Positions 58,291-64,000 of a stretch of 64,000 bases of DNA are shown in pieces. A program made the position numbers and the translations under genes. The DNA is from Paenibacillus sp. FSL R5-0345 (GTDB lineage: Bacteria > Bacillota > Bacilli > Paenibacillales > Paenibacillaceae), in NCBI RefSeq assembly GCF_000758585.1, contig NZ_CP009281.1:3410001-3474000 (forward strand), given 5' to 3'. The notes under the pieces are model-generated. The model searched no databases, was not told where the DNA came from, and worked only from the letters and a program-made list of their open reading frames with translations. Each line of letters starts with the position of its first letter. Position 1 is the stretch's first letter.

Positions 58291-60123
58291 GTGAAGAGGA
58301 AATCCAGTCTGATTTCTCAGCAAATGTCTTCACAAAGGAAAAATATGACCCTCCTCGCGGTCATTTCGCTTGCGCTTGGTACAGCTATTGTGAGTCAGGC
58401 AGGGCTGCTTGCTGAAGCAGTCCAAAGGATTTTTGTGGAGAGAGCTTCATTTTCATCGGTTATCCTGTTGCTTGGCATACTTCTGGCTGTTATGGCTGTA
58501 CGCACACTGTTGTCGTATGCAAACGGTAAAGTTGGTTTGCACATGGCTGCCACTGCCAAGACGAATATGCGAGCGGCTGTGCTGAAAAACTTGACCCACG
58601 CTTCCATGCCGTCAACCCTTCGTGGACAGACCGGAGGGAAGGTCAGTATTGCTCTGGATGCTGTGGATGAGGCTGATAGTTATTTCAGTCAGTACATGCC
58701 GCGGATGATGGAAGCTGCTATCATCCCGATTCTAATTTTGGTCGTTACTTTTATCCAACATGCTAACACAGGTTTCATTCTATTGTTTACAGCTCCGTTC
58801 GTCCCGCTGTTCATGATTTTAGTGGGTCTGAAAACGAAGAACAAATCTGAAGAAAAATATGCACAACTTGCTGAGTTTTCGGGGACGTTTCTGGATTCTC
58901 TTCAAGGGCTGGTGACGTTAAAAATATTTGGACGGGCACACCGTCAGCAACAGAAAATTGAACACAGTAGTCTGAGTTACCGTGATGCCACAATGGGTAT
59001 TTTGAAGATTGCATTTACGAACACCTTCATGCTGGAATCGATCGTGATGCTAAGCATCGGCATTGTAGCTCTCGAACTGACCATCCAATTGCTTGTTTTC
59101 AAATCTATGACGTTCCACACCGCTTTTTTCGTTTTGCTGCTCGTTCCCGAGTTTTACAACCTGTTAAAGAATACGGGAACGGCCTTTCACAGTGGACGAA
59201 CAAGTATGGGGGCAGTACGTAAGGTGGAACAGATGCTTGAAGAAACGGCAGGGGAGAGCATGGACGCGAAAGGCAATGAAGGAACATTAACCTTCCAGGG
59301 AATCGACGAGAACGTCAACATGAGTAGGGTCGACAAGATAAGCAAATTGGAGCTTGCCCATACCAATGATCTTTCAGTTCCGCCATCCATGGAAATTGAC
59401 CATCTCAGGTTTCAGTATGCACCAGATTCATTCGAGCTTAAGACGGGTCGGATCCAGTTTAATCCGGGAGAACACATTGCGATTGTAGGTAAAAGCGGTT
59501 CCGGCAAAACGACTTTGCTTCATCTCATCGCCGGTTTGCTGAAACCTGCAACGGGAACGGTTCTGGTGAATGGAAGCCCACTCTCGCAATACGATGAGTC
59601 TGCTTGGTTCGAACATGTTAGCTACATTACACAGCATCCGTATATTTTTGCTGGTACATTTTCTGAAAATATTGCGATTGGTGCTCGTGAGAGCATTTCC
59701 AAGGCAGAGATTGAGAGGGCGGGGGAGGAAGCAGGACTCGCTGCGCTTACAGCCCAATTGGAGCATGGATTTGATACCTTTGTTGGTGAAGGAGGCAGGG
59801 GTCTGTCTGGTGGGGAGAAGCAACGGCTTGCCTTGGCACGCGCTTTTTTGAAGCGGCCTGCCATCATTCTGTTTGATGAACCTACAGTTGGACTGGATTT
59901 GCACACCGAACGGGTACTGCAACGCTCCATTGCCAAACTGGCAAAAACGGCTACGATGATTACGGTGGCTCACCGATTATATACGATTCAACAAGCCGAC
60001 AAGATTTTATTTATGGATAATGGAGTGTTAGTGGACTCTGGACGGCATGACGAGCTTATGGAGCGCCTGCCTCAGTATGCCGAGATGGTTGATGTACAGC
60101 GGAAAGGGGGAGTATCCTCATGA
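58291..60123 (+). CDS. cydD: Thiol-reductant ABC exporter, CydD-type subunit
   Basis: 610 residues from GTG 58291 with AAAGGAGGTGTG. Six-helix membrane domain 20-310 then an ATPase: Walker A VGKSGSGKTTLLH, signature GLSGGEKQRLALARAF, Walker B IILFDEPT and switch His VAHRL. It forms a heterodimer with the product of the next gene, exporting cysteine or glutathione-type thiols (or heme-related compounds), needed for assembly of cytochrome bd. By sequence and order it corresponds to E. coli CydD; Bacillus nomenclature calls the third gene cydC. It lies 68 nt after cydB. Confidence 0.9.
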   Translation: MKRKSSLISQQMSSQRKNMTLLAVISLALGTAIVSQAGLLAEAVQRIFVERASFSSVILLLGILLAVMAVRTLLSYANGKVGLHMAATAKTNMRAAVLKNLTHASMPSTLRGQTGGKVSIALDAVDEADSYFSQYMPRMMEAAIIPILILVVTFIQHANTGFILLFTAPFVPLFMILVGLKTKNKSEEKYAQLAEFSGTFLDSLQGLVTLKIFGRAHRQQQKIEHSSLSYRDATMGILKIAFTNTFMLESIVMLSIGIVALELTIQLLVFKSMTFHTAFFVLLLVPEFYNLLKNTGTAFHSGRTSMGAVRKVEQMLEETAGESMDAKGNEGTLTFQGIDENVNMSRVDKISKLELAHTNDLSVPPSMEIDHLRFQYAPDSFELKTGRIQFNPGEHIAIVGKSGSGKTTLLHLIAGLLKPATGTVLVNGSPLSQYDESAWFEHVSYITQHPYIFAGTFSENIAIGARESISKAEIERAGEEAGLAALTAQLEHGFDTFVGEGGRGLSGGEKQRLALARAFLKRPAIILFDEPTVGLDLHTERVLQRSIAKLAKTATMITVAHRLYTIQQADKILFMDNGVLVDSGRHDELMERLPQYAEMVDVQRKGGVSS

Positions 60124-61847
60124 ATGAGCTGGCTGTTCTGACAAAAGCGATGATTCAGGAGCGCAAGGATATCATTCTTTCTATTTTGTGTGGATTTATT
60201 GCCGGCATAGCCGGTGTGGCACTCTTTTCCGCGAGCGGGTATGTAATTTCACAAACGGTATTTGCGCCACCGCTTTATACTTTGATTGTACTAACCTCAA
60301 TGGTCAAACTGCTGGGTCTGCTTCGGGCGGCGAGCCGTTATGGAGAACGCTTGTATTCTCACCGGGCGACATTTTCCATGCTTAGCCGTTTACGCACTTC
60401 CTTTTTTGCCAAGCTTATTCCTTTAACGCCTGGTATTTTGAACAAGAATCGAAGCGGGGATCTGCTTGCGCGGATCGTTGGGGATGTGGAAAGTTTGCAA
60501 AACTATTTTTTGCGAGTTGCTTATCCTCCGATCATGGTCGTCATGGTATTTTTGGCTACGGTGCTGTTTACTTCTACCTTTTCGATCTGGATTGCCGTTT
60601 TGTTTGTACTAGGTATGCTGATAACGGCATTCGTTGTACCAGGAATTGTGTTACTCGGGCAGCGGAGAGTACATGGACGCGTTCGTGAGCAGAGGGCGCA
60701 GCTGTCCACGGAAGTTACCGAAGTGTTGTACGGTTTCCGAGATTTGAAAGTATACGGGCAATTGGCACAGCGGGAGGAGCAGCTTCAGCATGCTTCCGCT
60801 GTATTGGCAACTGAACAGCAACGAGCAGCCGGGCAATTACTGCGCGGGCAATCGATGCACACTTTTGTTACGTTTCTCGTTTCCTGGGGAGTGCTGACGC
60901 TCGGTGCCTATTTGATTATGGAAGGAGCGCTTGCAGGCGTATTTCTTGCCATGTTGGTCATGGCATCACAAACTGTATTTGAAGAAGCGACGGCTATGGC
61001 CATATTACCCGCCTATAAAGAGGATAGCGAACATGCAGCCAAACGACTGACCGAAACGGTACAGGCCATAGATGAGCAGTCTTCGCAGCCAAGCGGCATT
61101 TTGTCTGTTAATGATGCTGTTAGGATAGAATTATCCGGGGTTACGTTTCAATATGAAGAGGAATGGAGACCGGCACTTAGCGATATGTCTCTGCACATTT
61201 TACCTGGCTCCAAAACTGCAATTGTCGGGCCGAGTGGGTCAGGAAAATCAACAATTATCGAATTGCTGCTCAAACTGCGAACACCAACGACTGGAGACAT
61301 ACGTTTAAACGATATTTCGGTAAAAGAACTGGATGAGGCGAGCATTTGGAAAACGGCTAATGTGGTGTTTCAGCAAAGTCATTTCTTCCGGGGAACGATC
61401 CGGGACAACCTACTGCTAAATGGAGAAGAACATGCTGACGAACAATTGTTAGACGTGCTGGCTAAAATGCAGCTGCCTGATACATCTTTGACCGATAGGG
61501 TATATGAAAAAGGGGAGAATCTGTCAGACGGCGAGAAGCAGCGACTGGCTCTGGCGCGAGCGATGCTCCGCAAAGGACGGTTATGGCTTCTGGACGAACC
61601 AACTTCATCGCTTGATTATGTGACTGAGCAACATGTTTTTAAGCATCTCTACGCACAGGCGGCTGATGATACGCTTCTCTTGATTTGTCATCGGCTTACC
61701 GGCTTGGAGGAGATGGACCGGATTGTGGTCATGGACCAAGGCAGGGTAGTCGAAACGGGTTCCTATTCGGAGTTGATGAGACAAAAAGGTTATTTTTATG
61801 AGATGAAAAAAATTGAACAGCAAATGATCGGAGAAGTTGGAGTGTAA
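60120..61847 (+). CDS. cydC: Thiol-reductant ABC exporter, CydC-type subunit
   Basis: 575 residues. ATG 60120 overlaps the cydD stop (ATGA), so they are translationally coupled. Membrane domain 15-300 has the CydC landmarks GVALFSASGYVISQTVFAPP and RAASRYGERLYSHRATF. ATPase: Walker A VGPSGSGKSTIIE, signature NLSDGEKQRLALARAM, Walker B LWLLDEPTSS and switch His CHRL. The glycine-serine signature carries SDG instead of SGG, which may mean one weakened ATP site in the heterodimer. Last gene of cydABDC; a long perfect terminator follows. Confidence 0.9.
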   Translation: MNELAVLTKAMIQERKDIILSILCGFIAGIAGVALFSASGYVISQTVFAPPLYTLIVLTSMVKLLGLLRAASRYGERLYSHRATFSMLSRLRTSFFAKLIPLTPGILNKNRSGDLLARIVGDVESLQNYFLRVAYPPIMVVMVFLATVLFTSTFSIWIAVLFVLGMLITAFVVPGIVLLGQRRVHGRVREQRAQLSTEVTEVLYGFRDLKVYGQLAQREEQLQHASAVLATEQQRAAGQLLRGQSMHTFVTFLVSWGVLTLGAYLIMEGALAGVFLAMLVMASQTVFEEATAMAILPAYKEDSEHAAKRLTETVQAIDEQSSQPSGILSVNDAVRIELSGVTFQYEEEWRPALSDMSLHILPGSKTAIVGPSGSGKSTIIELLLKLRTPTTGDIRLNDISVKELDEASIWKTANVVFQQSHFFRGTIRDNLLLNGEEHADEQLLDVLAKMQLPDTSLTDRVYEKGENLSDGEKQRLALARAMLRKGRLWLLDEPTSSLDYVTEQHVFKHLYAQAADDTLLLICHRLTGLEEMDRIVVMDQGRVVETGSYSELMRQKGYFYEMKKIEQQMIGEVGV

Positions 61848-61862
61848 TGATTTGAAAAAGGA

Positions 61863-61903
61863 GAAACCGTCTTGGACTGAATAGGAAAGTCCAAGACGGT
61901 TTC
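61863..61903 (+). terminator. Terminator at the end of the cyd operon
   Basis: Perfect 16-bp stem GAAACCGTCTTGGACT / AGTCCAAGACGGTTTC (61863-61878 with 61888-61903). Lies between convergent genes and may serve both. Confidence 0.85.
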
Positions 61904-61916
61904 TGCATTTTTTTGC

Positions 61917-62444
61917 CTAACGTTTCGAGATAGATTTTCTGCCAGCAGCAGGCCCTACAACTCGAAGACCTTTAATAGGAGAGGTACTCCGGCCAACATT
62001 CTTCTTTTTACCAGGAACTGCCGTGTTGACATTTAAAAACTTAGATTGACTTTGAATATTACTAGAAACAATATTAACTGTATAATTTCTGAAGTTACCA
62101 ATACTAATTTTTCTCAATCCTAGCCTTCTACAAAGCGGAGCATCACAGTAACCAGCGCCACCACAAAGTTTGAAAGCATTTTGCGGTAGAGTAAGATAGT
62201 TAACACCTGACCATACAAGACTCCTATCTGTAGATTCAGCATAGTAATATATCTCTCGATTGTTGACTGCCCCACTCAATACCTCTACCGTTTGACCTGG
62301 ATTTATTGTGTACCAACCTACCGCTTCATACCAGCTGGGCCAAGGTATTAAGGGGATAGAGCCCTGATTACAGCTTGCAGAGGAGTAATATGCGAAGGCA
62401 ACATATACGGTTAAACTCGTATTGTTACGAAAACTAAGTCCCAT
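61917..62444 (-). CDS. DUF1036 domain protein
   Basis: 175 residues from ATG 62444 with GAAAGGAGC upstream. The first 110 residues fit DUF1036: LSFRNNTSLTVYVAFAYYS, WYEAVGWYTINPGQTVEVLSG and NREIYYYAES, the N.....v.vA.aY ... GWW.i.PG pattern. The domain is thought to be an exported beta-sandwich, but no signal peptide is present here. The C-terminal 60 residues are basic (PGKKKNVGRSTSPIKGLRVV...GRKSISKR) and likely disordered or nucleic-acid or wall binding. Function unknown. Convergent with cydC. Confidence 0.78.
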   Translation of the reverse strand: MGLSFRNNTSLTVYVAFAYYSSASCNQGSIPLIPWPSWYEAVGWYTINPGQTVEVLSGAVNNREIYYYAESTDRSLVWSGVNYLTLPQNAFKLCGGAGYCDAPLCRRLGLRKISIGNFRNYTVNIVSSNIQSQSKFLNVNTAVPGKKKNVGRSTSPIKGLRVVGPAAGRKSISKR

Positions 62445-62543
62445 TGCATTCAGCTCCTTTCATGTTAATAGAATAAAGTATGCAGTTTAATAGAAGAAGG
62501 AAATGGACATCAAGAATACAATTTCAAATCGATTGGGCTGCTC

Positions 62544-62648
62544 ATGAGTAAACTTACGATCTGGATTTATGAAGTTCTAGCACTACTTATTACAGTTTCA
62601 TTTCACCAAACGTACCTAGATGAATATCTAAAACAAAAGACTGATTAA
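62544..62648 (+). CDS. Possible 34-residue membrane peptide
   Basis: ATG 62544 opens MSKLTIWIYEVLALLITVSF followed by HQTYLDEYLKQKTD, i.e. a single hydrophobic helix and a charged tail. No good ribosome binding site is visible, but a strong terminator begins 10 nt after the stop, which implies this stretch is transcribed. It might be a toxin-like or regulatory peptide, or noncoding. Confidence 0.3.
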   Translation: MSKLTIWIYEVLALLITVSFHQTYLDEYLKQKTD

Positions 62649-62657
62649 TTCTCTTGC

Positions 62658-62706
62658 GGTGTCCAGAAAGCCATTTCATGGCTGTTTAGGGCACCTTTCT
62701 TTTTTT
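62658..62706 (+). terminator. Rho-independent terminator with nested stems
   Basis: Outer GGTGTCC / GGGCACC (62658-62664 with 62689-62695), inner AGCCAT / ATGGCT, followed by a T-rich run. Confidence 0.8.
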
Positions 62707-62718
62707 ATATAAGATCTA

Positions 62719-62935
62719 AGTAAACACCAAAATCCGTTTTTCCTTTGAATCTACTGAAGAAAATGTGATGATACATAGTCATGATATTCTTAAGGTTTAT
62801 GAAGATGATGAACGCATTTATGCTGTGCAGGGGCTCGCAGGCTTTATCTATGATGCGGCTATAACTGCCTATGAATTTTCACTTACAACAAAAGAAAAAA
62901 TATTTAAAGTAAGTAACTATGGGCTTAATCCATGA
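62719..62935 (+). pseudogene. C-terminal protein remnant
   Basis: Between a stop at 62716 and TGA 62933 an open frame without start or ribosome site reads VNTKIRFSFESTEENVMIHS, then HDILKVYEDDERIYAVQGLA and GFIYDAAITAYEFSLTTKEK. It resembles the end of a real protein rather than random sequence; the family is not recognised. An internal ATG at 62768 could give a 55-residue product. Confidence 0.35.
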
Positions 62936-62997
62936 ACAATTGCTGTCACATTTTAGGTCGAGCTCTTCGTTGTATAGAGTGAAAGGGGGGAGACAGC

Positions 62998-63591
62998 TTG
63001 AATGATACGGAGTTAAGTCAGATCATTGCAGATGTGTTGGATGGGGACACAGAAAGATACGAGAAAATCATGGAGGTTTATCAAAAACCGATTTTTCTCT
63101 ACTGTTATCATATGCTGGGCAATTATGCCGAAGCCGAGGAAAACGCACAGGAGGTATTTTTGAAGACATTCCGTACCTTGAAAAAATATACCCAATATCA
63201 GATGGATTTTGGCGCATGGGTATACAAGATTGCCTACCATCAATGTATCGACATCATCCGTAAGCGAAAGTTGGTGAAATATTTGCCTTTCTTTTACCAG
63301 GACGAGAAAGAAAATAATGAAGTCGATTTGCATATTGAAGCCAACTATTTTGATGAATTCGTACATCAAGCCATGGAAAAATTATCAGCTGAAGAGCGTA
63401 ATTTGTTAATCTTACGTTGTGTCGAGGATAAAAGCTACCAGGAGATCGGATTGATTCTGGGCAAAAACAGTGCCAGCCTTCGTAAAAAATACGAACGTGC
63501 ATCTGCAAAATTTCGAAAGTATTATGCTCAAGTGAAGGGAGTGGGAGTGTATGAATATGGACAGGGATCGGGATTTGAAAAAACTGTTTGA
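62998..63591 (+). CDS. ECF-type RNA polymerase sigma factor
   Basis: 197 residues from TTG 62998 with AAGGGGGGAGA upstream. Region 2 about 15-90: YQKPIFLYCYHMLGNYAEAEENAQEVFLKTFRTLKKYTQYQ then FGAWVYKIAYHQCIDIIRKRK. Region 4 about 125-185: AMEKLSAEERNLLILRCVEDKSYQEIGLILGKNSASLRKKYERASAKFRKY. This is a complete sigma-70 family ECF layout. The gene after it overlaps and encodes a membrane protein with a cytoplasmic N terminus, the usual arrangement for an anti-sigma factor. Likely responds to a cell-envelope signal. Confidence 0.92.
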   Translation: MNDTELSQIIADVLDGDTERYEKIMEVYQKPIFLYCYHMLGNYAEAEENAQEVFLKTFRTLKKYTQYQMDFGAWVYKIAYHQCIDIIRKRKLVKYLPFFYQDEKENNEVDLHIEANYFDEFVHQAMEKLSAEERNLLILRCVEDKSYQEIGLILGKNSASLRKKYERASAKFRKYYAQVKGVGVYEYGQGSGFEKTV

Positions 63592-64000
63592 TGACCCGCG
63601 CATTCCCGACGCCGACTTGTCAGGAAAAGTAATGAGAATATTACATGCTAAGCCACAAGAAAAGGAGAGGTTTTTTATGAAATATAAAGTTGCATTGACT
63701 GCGTGTGTAGGGATGATGTTAATGGCTTCCACAGGTTATGCGGCAGTTCAATATCATTCTTTGAAGAATAAAGATGGCAAAGTCGTATATGAAACTAAAT
63801 CGACCAAAGATTACGTAAAAACAGAATCGAAAGATGAGACAGCGCGGTTCAGGGCATTTTATGAGCTTAAGGATAAGGTGCTAAAGTACGGGGAGGCTGG
63901 GCTGTTCTATATGGTTGCCAATAACCCGAATCATGAAACAATTCTTGGAACGAAGGTGACTGTCTTCCAAGATCTTTCTCAATTACGCGAAAAGATTACG
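63551..64000 (+). CDS. Probable anti-sigma factor, runs off the window
   Basis: ATG 63551 behind GGGAGTGT, overlapping the sigma gene by 41 nt. The first 150 codons to the window end are open: a charged cytoplasmic start (DRDRDLKKLFDDPRIPDADL, then SGKVMRILHAK), one membrane helix at about 44-65 (VALTACVGMMLMASTGYAAV), and an extracytoplasmic part. The short N-terminal region has no zinc-binding HxxxCxxC, so it is not a ZAS-type anti-sigma factor. Position and topology suggest it sequesters the ECF sigma factor; the family is unclear. Confidence 0.7.
   Translation, partial: MNMDRDRDLKKLFDDPRIPDADLSGKVMRILHAKPQEKERFFMKYKVALTACVGMMLMASTGYAAVQYHSLKNKDGKVVYETKSTKDYVKTESKDETARFRAFYELKDKVLKYGEAGLFYMVANNPNHETILGTKVTVFQDLSQLREKIT

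Overview
The window looks like chromosome from a Gram-positive, low-to-mid GC member of the Bacillota, most likely Paenibacillus or a close relative. The grounds are strong AGGAGG-type ribosome binding sites, frequent TTG/GTG starts, a PyrR-type attenuator, a BirA operator, Fur boxes of the Bacillus 7-1-7 type, cre-like sites, an SLH-domain remnant, and a large complement of secreted or glycan-active enzymes (GH85, two GH78, a GH3 remnant). No rRNA, tRNA, CRISPR array or prophage was recognised.

Layout. 0-5.3 kb: end of an MFS transporter, a GIY-YIG-like small protein, a DUF6530-like protein, an aldo/keto reductase beside a broken one, and two APH/choline-kinase-fold phosphotransferases. 5.4-11.6 kb: a secreted GH85 endo-beta-N-acetylglucosaminidase, a rifamycin phosphotransferase and a VOC protein. 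11.7-13.3 kb: a FadR-type GntR regulator and an orphan ABC ATPase. 13.3-19.8 kb: a rhamnoside locus (GH78, AraC regulator, second GH78 with a frameshift). 19.8-23.0 kb: a decayed stretch with an internally inverted epimerase fragment, a frameshifted SGNH/SASA esterase, and a padR gene split by an intact IS3-family element whose removal exactly restores the reading frame. 23.0-25.5 kb: a MarR-MATE efflux pair with four operator copies at its promoter. 25.6-27.4 kb: birA/bioY around a BirA operator. 27.5-33.5 kb: a nucleoside operon (Mga-like regulator, deoD, NCS2 permease, nupC, deoB). 33.8-38.6 kb: trehalose operon treA-treP-treR with twin TreR-like operators. 38.7-42.2 kb: small proteins, then a Fur-controlled AraC regulator read in frame into a siderophore-binding lipoprotein. 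42.3-45.2 kb: codBA behind a PyrR attenuator. 45.4-50.7 kb: a decayed DUF5695/SLH surface protein and a large multidomain secreted protein. 50.8-55.4 kb: alpha/beta hydrolase, broken TetR, M28-like membrane protein, GNAT. 55.8-61.9 kb: cydABDC for cytochrome bd oxidase. 62-64 kb: DUF1036 protein, small ORFs, and an ECF sigma factor with an overlapping, probably anti-sigma gene that runs off the window.

The common theme is scavenging: extracellular glycan cleavage, uptake of trehalose, nucleosides, cytosine, biotin and iron, each under a visible local switch. A second theme is gene decay: at least eight genes are broken by indels, deletions, an inversion or an IS, concentrated at 13-23 kb and 45-52 kb. 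Identifications rest on reading motifs by eye; no database search was run.
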